From NCBI RefSeq assembly GCF_014202435.1, contig NZ_JACHGU010000004.1:124001-188000 (forward strand): a DNA stretch of 64,000 nucleotides, written 5' to 3'. The position numbers and the translations under genes are program-made. This document shows, one piece after another, positions 38,626 through 47,285 of this stretch (positions within the stretch are counted from its first letter, which is position 1; every line of letters begins with the position of its first letter). Below the pieces are notes generated by a model. The model was not told the origin of the DNA. It searched no databases and worked only from the letters and a program-made list of their open reading frames with translations. The stretch comes from Pseudoxanthomonas broegbernensis (GTDB taxonomy: Bacteria > Pseudomonadota > Gammaproteobacteria > Xanthomonadales > Xanthomonadaceae).

Positions 38626-39639
38626 TCACTTCTCCGCCGGTGCCGGCCCGGTCGACTGCCGCCCCTGCAGCGCATAGGGCATCTTCACCATGCGCCCGGC
38701 GCCGCGGTCGCGGATGGTCCCGAGCAGTTGCATGGTCGCCACCTGGCCCATGTCGCGGGTGGGCTGCTGCACCGTGGTCAGCCGCGGGAACATCTGCTGG
38801 GAGATGGGGGTGTTGTCGAAGCCGCACACCGACAGGTCGTCCGGCACGCGCAGGCCGCGCTCGGCCGCCGCGCGCATGACCCCGGCGGCCATGTCGTCGT
38901 TGGCGGCGAAGATCGCGGTCGGGCGCGAGGGCAGGTCCAGCAGCCGGAACCCGGCGGCCAGGCCCGAGTCGAACGAGAACTCGCCGTCGACCACCAGCGC
39001 GGGGTCGTAGCGCAGGCCGGCGCGGCGCAGCGCGCTGCGGTAGCCGGCCATGCGCCATTCGCTGGCGCCGTGGTCGGGGTGGCCGCGCACGTGGCCGATG
39101 CGGCGGTGGCCCAGGCCGATGAGCTGGGCGAGCAGTTCGCACACCGCCTCGTGCTCGTCCAGGGTGACCCCGATGCGCCCCTGGGGGTGGCGCGGCGAGA
39201 TGCACGAGAACGGCACCCCGCGCTCGTCCAGCCGGTCCAGCAGCGCCTGGCTGTCGGTCAGCGGCGGGGTCAGGATCAGCCCGTCCAGGCGCGAGGCGTT
39301 GACCAGCGACTCGATCGTGTCGGCCAGGCCGGGGTCGTGGAAGGCGACCGGCTGCATGACCATGCCGTAGTGGTGCTGCTCGCAGGCGTCCACCACGCCG
39401 GTGACGATCTCCATCAGGTAGTTGGGCGACGGGTTGTCGTACAGCAGCGCCACCAGGTACGAGCGGTTGCCCGCCAGGCTGCGCGCGGACGGGTCGGGGC
39501 GGTAGTCCAGCGCGACCACCGTCTCCATCACCCGCGCGCGCGTGCTCTGGCGCACGCCCGGCTCGTGGTTGAGCACGCGCGACACCGTCTTCATCGATAC
39601 GCCGGCCGCGGCGGCCACGTCCTCGATCCTCACCCGCAT
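38626..39639 (-). CDS. LacI-family transcriptional regulator
   Basis: A 337-residue repressor. The N-terminal helix-turn-helix MRVRIEDVAAAAGVSMKTVSRVLNHE is followed by the hinge YRPDPSARSLAGNRSYLV, and a periplasmic-binding-protein-like effector domain (DGLILTPPLTD, AIFAANDDMAAGVMRAA, VCGFDNTPISQQMFP) fills the rest. It lies directly downstream of a sodium/solute symporter, on its strand. Two LacI-type operators with GACAGCGCTGTC cores lie upstream of the symporter and of the GH3 gene, so those are the likely targets. ATG 39639 has GGGAGGG upstream; GTG 39645 is an in-frame alternative. Confidence 0.93.
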   Translation of the reverse strand: MRVRIEDVAAAAGVSMKTVSRVLNHEPGVRQSTRARVMETVVALDYRPDPSARSLAGNRSYLVALLYDNPSPNYLMEIVTGVVDACEQHHYGMVMQPVAFHDPGLADTIESLVNASRLDGLILTPPLTDSQALLDRLDERGVPFSCISPRHPQGRIGVTLDEHEAVCELLAQLIGLGHRRIGHVRGHPDHGASEWRMAGYRSALRRAGLRYDPALVVDGEFSFDSGLAAGFRLLDLPSRPTAIFAANDDMAAGVMRAAAERGLRVPDDLSVCGFDNTPISQQMFPRLTTVQQPTRDMGQVATMQLLGTIRDRGAGRMVKMPYALQGRQSTGPAPAEK

Positions 39640-39710
39640 CTGCACACGCCCTCCCGGGGGGCGGGCCCGGCGCGGCACGCGCCGTCCGGGCCGCATGTCC
39701 GACCGCCCGA

Positions 39711-41273
39711 TTACCAGAACACCGCGTACAGCGCGACGAGGATCCCCACCACGCCCAGCGCGCCGACGTTGAAGCCGGCCGAGGTCGAGTAGTCCACGTC
39801 GTCGGTGCGGATCAGGTCGCTGCCGGCCTGCTGCGGGCGCGTGGCCAGCGACACCACCAGGCCCAGCGCCAGCGCCAGCAGGAACACCAGGCCCACGCGG
39901 TCGATGAACGGCAGCGACGGCCAGGCCATCTTCAGCAGCACCGACAGCGCGAACGAGCCGACCGCCGCGGCCAGCGCGCCGGCCTCGTTGGCGCGCTTCC
40001 AGAACAGGCCCAGCACGAAGATCACCACGATGCCCGGGGTGAAGAAGCCGGTGTATTCCTGGATGTACTGGAACGCCTGGTCGAAGCTGCCCAGCAGCGG
40101 GCGGGCGGTCAGCGCCGCCAGCAGCACCGAGACGGCCGCGGCGATGCGGCCCACGCGCACCAGGTGCGCCTGGCTGTGCTGCTTCTTGGACTTGGCGTAG
40201 AAGTCCAGGGTGAAGATGGTGGCCACCGAATTGATCTTCGACGCCAGCGAAGCCACGATCGCGGCCACCAGCGCGGCGAACACCAGGCCCAGGATGCCGG
40301 TGGGCAACAGCCGCATCATCGTCGGGTAGGCCTCGTCCGGCTTGTCCAGGCCCGGTGCCAGCATCACCGCCGCGATGCCCGGCACCACCACCACCAGCGG
40401 CATCAGCAGCTTCAGGAACGCGGCGAACACCACGCCCTTCTGCGCCTCGCGGATGTCCTTGGCCGCCAGCGCGCGCTGGATGATGTACTGGTTGAAGCCC
40501 CAGTAGCTGACGTTCATGATCCACATGCCGCCGATCAGCACGCTGATGCCCGGCAGGTCCTTGTAGAACGGGTTGTCCTTGCTGAGGATCATCTCGAAGT
40601 GGCCCGGGTGCTCGCTCCACAGCCTCGAGAAGCCGGCGAGGACGTCGCCGCCGCCGAGCTGGCCCAGGGTGATCCCGGTGACCAGCAGGCCGCCCATCAC
40701 CAGCAGCGTCACCTGCACGATGTCGGTCAGCGCCACCGCCTTCAGCCCGCCGTACAACTGGTAGGCCAGGGCGAACACGCCCAGCAGCACCAGCGCGGTC
40801 ATCTGGTCCATGCCGGTGACCTGGGCCACGGCGATGGAGCCCAGCCACATGATCGAGGTCAGGTTCACGAACACGTACAGGCCCAGCCAGAACACCGCCA
40901 TCAGGGTGCGGATGCGGGTGCCGTACCGTTCCTCCAGGAACTGCGGCATGGTGTAGATGCCGTTGCGCAGGAAGATCGGCAGGAAGAACTTGCCCACCAG
41001 CAGCAGCGTGGCCGCGGCCATCCACTCGTAGGAGGCGATGGCCAGGCCCAGCGCGTAGCCGGAACCGGACATGCCGATGATCTGCTCGGCCGAGATGTTG
41101 GCCGCGATCAGCGAGGCGCCGATGGCCCACCACGGCAGCGACTTGCTGGCCAGGAAATAGTCGCTGGCCGACTTCTGGTGCCCGGCCTTCTCGCGCGACA
41201 CCCACTGCGCCAGGATGAAGATGCCGGCCAGGTAGGCGAGCACGATCACGATGTCCAACGTGGCAAGTTTCAC
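39711..41273 (-). CDS. Sodium:solute symporter (SGLT-like)
   Basis: A 520-residue inner-membrane transporter of the SSS family with about 14 helices. The start LDIVIVLAYLAGIFILAQWVS is helix one. Typical segments are SASDYFLASKSLPWWAIGASLIAANISAEQ, YGGLKAVALTDIVQV and IVASLASKINSVATIFTLDFY. The wording is close to sodium/glucose or galactose type members. With a LacI regulator downstream and a glucan glucohydrolase upstream, sugar uptake is inferred. Confidence 0.93.
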   Translation of the reverse strand: MKLATLDIVIVLAYLAGIFILAQWVSREKAGHQKSASDYFLASKSLPWWAIGASLIAANISAEQIIGMSGSGYALGLAIASYEWMAAATLLLVGKFFLPIFLRNGIYTMPQFLEERYGTRIRTLMAVFWLGLYVFVNLTSIMWLGSIAVAQVTGMDQMTALVLLGVFALAYQLYGGLKAVALTDIVQVTLLVMGGLLVTGITLGQLGGGDVLAGFSRLWSEHPGHFEMILSKDNPFYKDLPGISVLIGGMWIMNVSYWGFNQYIIQRALAAKDIREAQKGVVFAAFLKLLMPLVVVVPGIAAVMLAPGLDKPDEAYPTMMRLLPTGILGLVFAALVAAIVASLASKINSVATIFTLDFYAKSKKQHSQAHLVRVGRIAAAVSVLLAALTARPLLGSFDQAFQYIQEYTGFFTPGIVVIFVLGLFWKRANEAGALAAAVGSFALSVLLKMAWPSLPFIDRVGLVFLLALALGLVVSLATRPQQAGSDLIRTDDVDYSTSAGFNVGALGVVGILVALYAVFW

Positions 41274-41511
41274 TCGGTCGACTCCTCAGGTTCCCCAATG
41301 ACGCAAGGCGGCCGCTGGGCGGCCGCCTCGTGGACGATGCCGATGGGCGGCATGGGGGAGAGAGCCGGGCGCATGGCTGGCGTGCAGCGACGCGAACGCG
41401 AAACCGATCGCTCCCCTCCGGCGACCGGCCCGACCCCCTCCCCCTGCAGCGGCCGGCAATGGGTTCCCCAACCCGTGCCGGCCCTGCTGCCGCAACCCCC
41501 TTCAGGCATTT

Positions 41512-41525
41512 TGACAGCGCTGTCT
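41512..41525. promoter_or_regulatory. LacI-type operator upstream of the symporter
   Basis: The perfect 12-bp palindrome GACAGCGCTGTC (41513-41524) with a central CG, as LacI-family operators have. It matches the site at 44489-44502 in 12 of its 14 bases and overlaps the -10 side of a candidate promoter. Confidence 0.72.
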
Positions 41526-41550
41526 TATGTTGCCGCCGCAGCCTTGTCAA
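41524..41550 (-). promoter_or_regulatory. Candidate promoter of the symporter gene
   Basis: On the minus strand a perfect TTGACA (41550-41545) is followed after 15 bases by CATAAG (41529-41524). The spacing is short, but the adjacent operator palindrome at its downstream edge fits repression by blocking RNA polymerase. Confidence 0.5.
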
Positions 41551-41733
41551 CCGCAAACCGCGTATTCGCGCACACTTTTCGCGCCGACGCCGCCATCACG
41601 CGGCGCCCGGTGTCGGAGAACCGCGCGGACCCGGCCGGCGCGCTGCGTCGCAGCATGCTTTTGCGCAGCCTCGTATCGCCTCGCACGCAGGCATTCCGGC
41701 CTCCCCACGGACCAAGCCCGCGCGGAAGGATCC

Positions 41734-41776
41734 AAAAAAAAACGGCGGCCGATGGCATCCAAGCCATCGGCCGCCG
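41734..41776 (-). terminator. Intrinsic terminator after the GH3 gene
   Basis: A perfect 14-bp stem (41743-41756 with 41763-41776, loop of six) is followed on the minus strand by nine Ts. It begins 14 bases past the GH3 stop and is the clearest rho-independent terminator in the window. Confidence 0.93.
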
Positions 41777-41790
41777 CGTACCGGCCGCAA

Positions 41791-44403
41791 TTACTTCGCG
41801 GTCGGGCAGTCCAGGATCCGCTCGGCCTCGTTGACCGCGCCCACGGCCACCCGCGAAAGCGACAGCGTCGCCGCCGAATCGCTTTGCAGCCTGGCCAGCA
41901 CGTCCAGGGCCTCCACGTCCGCGCCGGCGACGGCGAAGCACTTCAGCGGCACGCCCAGCGTGGTCCACTGCCCGGCCGGCAGCGCGGCCAGGGTCTCGCG
42001 CAGCGGCAGCGGCGCGCTGGCGCCGGCGCTGATGCCGATCTGGCCGCTGGCCGGCACCGCGTCCGGGCGCAGGGTCAGGATCAGCAGCAGGTCGCCGTTG
42101 GTCTCGCGCGACAGCTCCTGCGCCGGCTCGGCGAAGATCGTCACGCTGGCCGCCGAATCGCCGGACCAGGCGAACTGGCGCGCATCCTCCTGGCGCTGGT
42201 GGTCGATCGCGGTCACCACCAGGCTCTTGTCGTGCAGTCCGGTGGGCACGGTGGTGACCTGCGCGGCGTGGTGCTGCGCGTTCTCCAGGCGCATGCTCAG
42301 GCCCGGGGCGAGCATGGCGTTGGCGAAGTACACCCCCGGCGCGGCCTGCAGGCCCTCGATGCCGGACTCCTCCGACAGCGGCTCCAGGTCGCCCTTGTCG
42401 GCGTAGGTCAGCCCGTGGCCGTAGGCGAACAGCGGCTGGTAGCCCGGCGCGCGGACATTGGATTCGATCGCCGTGCGCGGCCAGGAGAAGCTGAGCTTGC
42501 CCTTGAAGTCGTGGTCGACGCTGCCGTCGGGCTTGCGCAGCAGCACGTCGGCCACGCCCGCGCCCTCCGAACCCGGCAGCCAGGCCACCACGAACGCGTC
42601 GGAGGCGTTGATCTCGCGGTTCATCCACAGCGGGCGGCCGGTAATGAACACCGCCACCACCGGGATGCCGTCGGCCTTCAGGCGCTGGATCAGCTCCAGG
42701 TCGGTGTCGTTGCCGGGCTTGTACAACTGGTTGGCGATGTCGCCCTGGAACTCGGCGTAGGGCTCCTCGCCGAACACCACCACGGCCACGTCGGGCTTGG
42801 CCTTGTAGCGGCCGTCCAGCGCCAGTTCCGCCTGGCCGCCGGCGGCCTCGACCGCGCGCGCCACGCCTTCCCAGATGGTGTCGGCGTTGGGGAAGTCGGC
42901 GCGGGTGGTGCCGGTGCCCTGCCAGTTCAGGGTCCAGCCGCCGGCCTGCTTGCCGACGTTGTCGGCGCCGTCGCCGGCGACCAGCACGCGCTGGTTCGCG
43001 TGCAGCGGCAGCAGCGCGTTCTGGTTCTTCAGCAACACCAGCGACTCGCGCACCGCCTGGCGGGCAACCTCGCGGTGCTCGGGCGCGCCGAGCAGCTCGA
43101 ACTTGGCGCCCAGCGCGCGCTGCGACGGCTTGGGCGCGTCGAACAGGCCCATCCGGAACTTGACCCGCAGGATGCGGCGCACCGCATCGTCCAGGCGCTC
43201 CATCGACAAGGTGCCGTCCTTGGCCGCGGCCAGGGCGGTCTCGTACATGCCCTTCCAGCTATCGGAGGCCATCGCCATGTCCAGGCCGGCGACGAAGGTG
43301 GCGGGGCAGTCGTCGTTGGTGCAGCCCGGCACCTGGCCATGGCCGTTCCAGTCGCCGACCACGAAGCCGCCGAAGTTCATGCGCTCCTTCAGCACGTCGG
43401 TCAGCAGCGCCTTGTGGCCGTGCAGCTTGGTGCCGTGGAAGCTGTTGAACGAGGCCATCACCGACTGCGCGCCGGCCGCGATGGCGGTCACGTAGCCGGC
43501 GGCGTGGATGTCGCGCAGCTCGGCCTCGCTGGCCTGGGTGTCGCCCTGGTCCTTGCCGTTGGCGGTGCCGCCGTCGCCGAGGAAATGCTTGACCGACACC
43601 ATCACGTGGTGGTCGTCCAGGAATTCCGGCGAGCCGGCCTTGCCCTGCAGGCCCTCGACCATCGCCGCGGCGAACTCGGCCACCAGTTGCGGGTTCTCCG
43701 AATAGCCTTCGTAGGCGCGGCCCCAGCGCACGTCCTGCGGCACCGCCACGGTCGGCGCGAACGTCCACTCCATGCCGGTGGTACGGGTCTCCAGCGCGGT
43801 GATCTCGCCGATCCTGCGCTGCAGCTCCACGTTGCGGGTGGCGCCCAGGCCGACGTTGTGCGGGAACAGGGTGGCGCCGACCACGTTGCTCTGGCCATGC
43901 ATCGCGTCGATGCCCCAGATGATCGGGATGGGCTTGCCGCCGCCGGAGGTGTCCATCGAGGCTTCCCAGAACGCGTCGGACACGGCCAGCCATTCGGCCG
44001 GGGTGGCGTTGTACTTGCCGCCCGGGTCGGAGCTGCCGCCGGCCAGGATCGAGCCGAGGCGGTACTTGCGCACGTCGTCGGGAGTGATGCTGGCGATGTC
44101 GCCCTGGATGATCTGGCCAACCTTCTCTTCCAGGGTCATGCTCGCCAGCAGGTCGTCGACCTTCTGCTCCAGCGCCGGGTCGGCCGGGAACGGCCATTCC
44201 GGCTGCGGCCACAGTTCCGGGTGGATGCTGCCGTCGTTGGCCGAGGGCGCCGCGTCGGCGGCGCCCTCGGCGACGGCGTCGGGCTTGCCGCAGGCGGCCA
44301 GCAAGGCCAGGACCAGCGCACCGGCCAAGGTGGTGGCGATACGGACTCCGGGCGCGCGTGCGCCGACAAACTTGCTGCTCAAGATGTTCCCCTCCGCTTT
44401 CAT
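41791..44403 (-). CDS. GH3 exo-beta-glucan glucohydrolase, lipoprotein
   Basis: An 870-residue glycoside hydrolase family 3 enzyme of the exo-1,3/1,4-beta-glucanase (ExoP/CelD) type, releasing glucose from beta-glucans or cello-oligosaccharides. A lipoprotein signal ends LVLALLAACGKP. Landmarks are SMTLEEKVGQIIQGD, IPIIWGIDAMHGQSNV, VKHFLGDGGTANGKDQGDTQ and the nucleophile aspartate in GGFVVGDWNGHGQV. The C-terminal sandwich has VAWLPGSEGAGVADVL and PLFAYGHGLTY, with a further beta domain to the end. ATG 44403 lacks a ribosome site; a TTG at 44382 has GGAGG upstream and is a real alternative. A LacI-type operator lies about 85 bp upstream. Confidence 0.93.
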   Translation of the reverse strand: MKAEGNILSSKFVGARAPGVRIATTLAGALVLALLAACGKPDAVAEGAADAAPSANDGSIHPELWPQPEWPFPADPALEQKVDDLLASMTLEEKVGQIIQGDIASITPDDVRKYRLGSILAGGSSDPGGKYNATPAEWLAVSDAFWEASMDTSGGGKPIPIIWGIDAMHGQSNVVGATLFPHNVGLGATRNVELQRRIGEITALETRTTGMEWTFAPTVAVPQDVRWGRAYEGYSENPQLVAEFAAAMVEGLQGKAGSPEFLDDHHVMVSVKHFLGDGGTANGKDQGDTQASEAELRDIHAAGYVTAIAAGAQSVMASFNSFHGTKLHGHKALLTDVLKERMNFGGFVVGDWNGHGQVPGCTNDDCPATFVAGLDMAMASDSWKGMYETALAAAKDGTLSMERLDDAVRRILRVKFRMGLFDAPKPSQRALGAKFELLGAPEHREVARQAVRESLVLLKNQNALLPLHANQRVLVAGDGADNVGKQAGGWTLNWQGTGTTRADFPNADTIWEGVARAVEAAGGQAELALDGRYKAKPDVAVVVFGEEPYAEFQGDIANQLYKPGNDTDLELIQRLKADGIPVVAVFITGRPLWMNREINASDAFVVAWLPGSEGAGVADVLLRKPDGSVDHDFKGKLSFSWPRTAIESNVRAPGYQPLFAYGHGLTYADKGDLEPLSEESGIEGLQAAPGVYFANAMLAPGLSMRLENAQHHAAQVTTVPTGLHDKSLVVTAIDHQRQEDARQFAWSGDSAASVTIFAEPAQELSRETNGDLLLILTLRPDAVPASGQIGISAGASAPLPLRETLAALPAGQWTTLGVPLKCFAVAGADVEALDVLARLQSDSAATLSLSRVAVGAVNEAERILDCPTAK

Positions 44404-44488
44404 CGATAGATATGCGGCCGCCCGCAGCGACCGGCCGGTCCTCGACGGTAGGTCGAGGATCGGGTGCCGGGCAGAGGCTCGGGCCAAA

Positions 44489-44502
44489 TGGCAGCGCTGT
44501 CA
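44489..44502. promoter_or_regulatory. LacI-type operator upstream of the GH3 gene
   Basis: TGGCAGCGCTGTCA, a 14-bp near-perfect dyad matching the symporter site at 41512-41525. It overlaps a minus-strand TTGACA (44504-44499) that could be the -35 of the GH3 promoter. Confidence 0.72.
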
Positions 44503-44504
44503 AT

Positions 44505-44812
44505 CGCGCCGGGCGGCGCGCCGGGCCGGCGGCGGCCGGTACCGAGGGCCAGGCATCGCACCAGCACGGGAAACGGCGGATAGGAGCATCGCGCAGCGGC
44601 GGGGAGGGAAGGACGGCGACGCCCGCCGCGGGCAGCATCCTGTTGCGGCGCAGCAGGCGATTGCGGCGGGAAGATATCCCGCCACCGCCGCGCCTCTTCC
44701 GCCGGCGAATCCCACTGCGGACGCCGCCATTGCCGGTTGCGCGCGCGCAACGCAGGGCGCGCGCCGGCTCCGCCATGGCCCGGCGCCCTTCCGGAGCCGG
44801 CGCCTCCCTCTC
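44505..44812. other. Divergent intergenic region, GH3 to cytochrome c5
   Basis: About 310 bp with no supported gene; the overlapping short frames on both strands lack ribosome sites. Apart from the operator and the -10 element at either edge I see nothing recognisable. Confidence 0.4.
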
Positions 44813-44818
44813 TATAAT
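44813..44818 (+). promoter_or_regulatory. Consensus -10 element for the cytochrome c5 gene
   Basis: A perfect TATAAT 45 bases before the start codon. TTCCGG 18 bases further upstream (44789-44794) is a weak -35 candidate. Confidence 0.65.
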
Positions 44819-44863
44819 TGGCGGTAGCTGTGGCCGGCCGGGCCACCTGCCATAGGATGCGAT

Positions 44864-45382
44864 GTGCGCAATTACGATCTTGAATTCCTGAAGCGGTTCT
44901 CGATGGTGATCGGCTTTCTGAGCGTGGTCACGCTGGGCCTGATCCTGCTGGCCATCTACCTCCACGGCCGCGTCCCGCCCGAGGTCTCGCCCACCGCCGC
45001 GGCGCGGACCGCCGCGCGCATCGCCCCCACCGGCGCGGTCTACGCCGGCTCCACCGGCGCCGCGGCGCAGGCGGCGGCCGCGGCGGCGGCAGTGGCCAAG
45101 GCCGCGTCCCAGGTCGCCTATGGCGGCACCACCGACGGCTCGGTGATCTACCAGAACCTCTGCGGCGCCTGCCACACCAACGGCGTGGGCCTGGCCCCGA
45201 CCCTGGTCCGCGGCGACTGGAGCGCGCGCATCGCCCAGGGCAAGGACACCTTGTACCGACACGCCGTCGAGGGCTTCACCGGCGCCGACGGCGGGATCAT
45301 GCCGCCCAAGGGCGGCAACCCGGCGCTGACCGAGGAACAGGTCCACGCCACGGTCGACTGGATGCTGGACAACCTCAAGTAG
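44864..45382 (+). CDS. Membrane-anchored cytochrome c5-like protein
   Basis: A 172-residue c-type cytochrome. A membrane anchor (MVIGFLSVVTLGLILLAIYLHG, about residues 14-35) and an alanine-rich linker precede a single heme domain with the CxxCH motif in NLCGACHTNGVG and the distal methionine in GGIMPPKGGNPALTEEQV, as in cytochrome c5. It probably shuttles electrons in the periplasm to an oxidase. The GTG start at 44864 has AGGA six bases before it. A strong hairpin terminator follows the stop, so it is monocistronic. Confidence 0.92.
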   Translation: MRNYDLEFLKRFSMVIGFLSVVTLGLILLAIYLHGRVPPEVSPTAAARTAARIAPTGAVYAGSTGAAAQAAAAAAAVAKAASQVAYGGTTDGSVIYQNLCGACHTNGVGLAPTLVRGDWSARIAQGKDTLYRHAVEGFTGADGGIMPPKGGNPALTEEQVHATVDWMLDNLK

Positions 45383-45401
45383 GCCGGTACCCGCCACGCC
45401 A

Positions 45402-45427
45402 CAGACGCCGCCTCCGGGCGGCGTCTG
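45402..45427 (+). terminator. Hairpin terminator after the cytochrome c5 gene
   Basis: An 11-bp perfect stem (CAGACGCCGCC with GGCGGCGTCTG) and TCCG loop start 20 bases past the stop, followed by CGTTTGCG. The T run is weak but position and stem are convincing. Confidence 0.78.
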
Positions 45428-45459
45428 CGTTTGCGGCCCGGCGTTCGGAGACCTCCGCC

Positions 45460-47202
45460 ATGCGCCATTCCCCACGCCCCGCCCGTTCCGCCGCCTGGAT
45501 CGCCCTGCTGTACGCGGCGCTGCCGCTGGCCGGCGCGCACGCGGAGACGGCCACCCTGGCCGTGGGCCGCGTGCAGGGCCACGGCCCGTCCAGCCCGCTG
45601 CAGGGCCGGCAGGTGGCCGTCGAAGGCACGGTCACCGCCGACTTCCGCGCCGGCCTGGGCGGCTTCTACCTGCAGGACGACGGCGACGGCGACCCGCGCA
45701 CGTCCGACGGCGTGTTCGTCGCCACCGGCACGGACACGGGAATGCCGCCGCCCGGCTTCGCCATCGGCGCGCGCTGCCGGGTGCGCGGCCGCGTGGCCGA
45801 ACCGCCGTCCGGCGGCCGTGGCCCGACCGCGATCCAGGCCACGGCGATCGAGGCCTGCCGGCCCGGTGCGATGCCCGTTCCCCGGCCGATCGACGCGCCG
45901 CCGGAGGACTGGACGGCGCTGGAAGGCATGCTCGTGCGCGTCCAGGCGCCGCTGACCATCACCGGCAGCCACGCGCTGGAGCGCTTCGGTGAATTGGCCG
46001 CCAGCTTCGGCGGCCGCCTGTGGCAGCCCGGCGAGCGGGCGCGGCCGGGCAGCGCGGAACACGCGCGCCTGGCGGCGGACAACGCGCATCGGCGGCTGGC
46101 CCTGGACGACGGCAGCCAGCAGCGCGACCCCGGGCCCGCCGCCTACCTGGCGGGCCATCCCACGCCGCGCGTGGGTACCGTGGCGGTCGGCGCCGAAGGC
46201 ATCGTCGCGTGGCGCCATGGCGGCTGGCGGCTGCAGCTCACCGCGCCGCTGCCATTGCGGCCGGCGCCGCGGCCGGACCCGCCCCGCGTGTCCGGCACCC
46301 TCAAGGTGGCGGCCCTCAACCTGGAGAACCTGTTCAACGGCGACGGCCGCGGCGGCGGCTTCCCCACCGCGCGCGGCGCACGCACGGCGCAGGCGCTGGC
46401 CGCGCAGATGGCCAAGCTGGTCGCCACGATCCGGGCGCTGGACCCGGACATCGCCGCGCTGATGGAACTGGAGAACGACGGCTACGGCCCGGACTCGAGC
46501 ATCGCCCAACTGGTGGACGCGCTGAACGCCGACGGTGCGCGCTGGCGCTTCGTCGATGCCGGGCATGGCCCCGGCCCGGACAGCATCCGCGTCGGCCTGA
46601 TCTATCGCGACGAACGGGTAGCCGCGCGCGGCCGGCCGGCCACCCTGACGGGCGGGCCGTTCGGCGAGCGCAGCCGGGTGCCGCTGGCGCAGGCCTTCGT
46701 GCGCAAGGGCGGCCGGGTACCGCTGGTGGTGGTCGCCAACCACTTCAAGTCCAAGGGCTGCGGCGAGGCTTCCGGCGCGGACGCCGACCAGGGCGATGGC
46801 CAGGGCTGCTGGAACGCGCTGCGCCTGGACTCGGCACGGCGCCTGCACGACTGGCTGCGCGCCTCGCCCCTGGGACGCGGGCGCGCGCGCATCGTCCTGC
46901 TGGGCGACTTCAACGCCTACGCGATGGAAGACCCGCTGCGCTGGCTGCGCGAGCAGGGCGGCTGGGCCGATGCCTTCGCCGCCGCCGGCGTGGAGTCCCC
47001 GCACAGCTACGTCTACGACGGCCTGAGCGGCCGCCTCGACCACGCCCTGCTGAGCCCGGCGCTGGCCCCGGCCCTGCGCGGCGCGGCGCACTGGCACGTC
47101 AACGCCGACGAACCGGACGACGCCGGCTACGCCGGGCGCAACGTGCCCGGCCCCTGGCGCAGCTCCGACCACGACCCGCTGCTGCTGGGCCTGGACATGT
47201 AG
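45460..47202 (+). CDS. ExeM/NucH family extracellular endonuclease
   Basis: A 580-residue exported nuclease. A signal peptide (AAWIALLYAALPLAGAHAE) precedes an OB-fold region (VAVEGTVTADFRAGLGGFYLQDDGDGDPRTSDG, about residues 45-80) and an endonuclease/exonuclease/phosphatase domain with VAALNLENLFN, the catalytic ALMELENDG, VVVANHFKSKGC, LLGDFNAYAMEDP and the final RSSDHDPLLLGL. ExeM-type enzymes degrade extracellular DNA and affect biofilms in Shewanella. The LTD and C-terminal anchor found in some relatives are absent here, so secretion to the medium or periplasm is likely. Confidence 0.92.
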   Translation: MRHSPRPARSAAWIALLYAALPLAGAHAETATLAVGRVQGHGPSSPLQGRQVAVEGTVTADFRAGLGGFYLQDDGDGDPRTSDGVFVATGTDTGMPPPGFAIGARCRVRGRVAEPPSGGRGPTAIQATAIEACRPGAMPVPRPIDAPPEDWTALEGMLVRVQAPLTITGSHALERFGELAASFGGRLWQPGERARPGSAEHARLAADNAHRRLALDDGSQQRDPGPAAYLAGHPTPRVGTVAVGAEGIVAWRHGGWRLQLTAPLPLRPAPRPDPPRVSGTLKVAALNLENLFNGDGRGGGFPTARGARTAQALAAQMAKLVATIRALDPDIAALMELENDGYGPDSSIAQLVDALNADGARWRFVDAGHGPGPDSIRVGLIYRDERVAARGRPATLTGGPFGERSRVPLAQAFVRKGGRVPLVVVANHFKSKGCGEASGADADQGDGQGCWNALRLDSARRLHDWLRASPLGRGRARIVLLGDFNAYAMEDPLRWLREQGGWADAFAAAGVESPHSYVYDGLSGRLDHALLSPALAPALRGAAHWHVNADEPDDAGYAGRNVPGPWRSSDHDPLLLGLDM

Positions 47203-47285
47203 GCCCGCCGGACACGGCCGATGCCGCTTTCCTTCCCGGCGGCGGCGGGCCACCATCGGCCGCCTCCCGCAACCGCTGCTTCCCC

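Larger units (their letters stand above)
41274..41733. other. Long 5' region of the symporter gene
   Basis: About 460 bp from the symporter start to the GH3 terminator. It holds the LacI-type operator at 41512-41525 and a promoter candidate next to it, so the symporter transcript would carry a leader of about 230 bases. The short frames inside show no ribosome site; I see no gene or riboswitch I recognise in the leader. Confidence 0.5.

Noticed and set aside
34568-38677. Overlapping open frames of more than 4 kb on both strands over the indolepyruvate oxidoreductase
   Set aside because: High GC leaves shadow frames open. They are rich in arginine, proline and alanine repeats, lack family motifs and contradict the clear enzyme in the accepted frame.
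41511-41530. Plus-strand TTGACA followed by TATGTT as a promoter
   Set aside because: Only nine bases separate the two elements and no plus-strand gene follows; the sequence is better read as a LacI operator.
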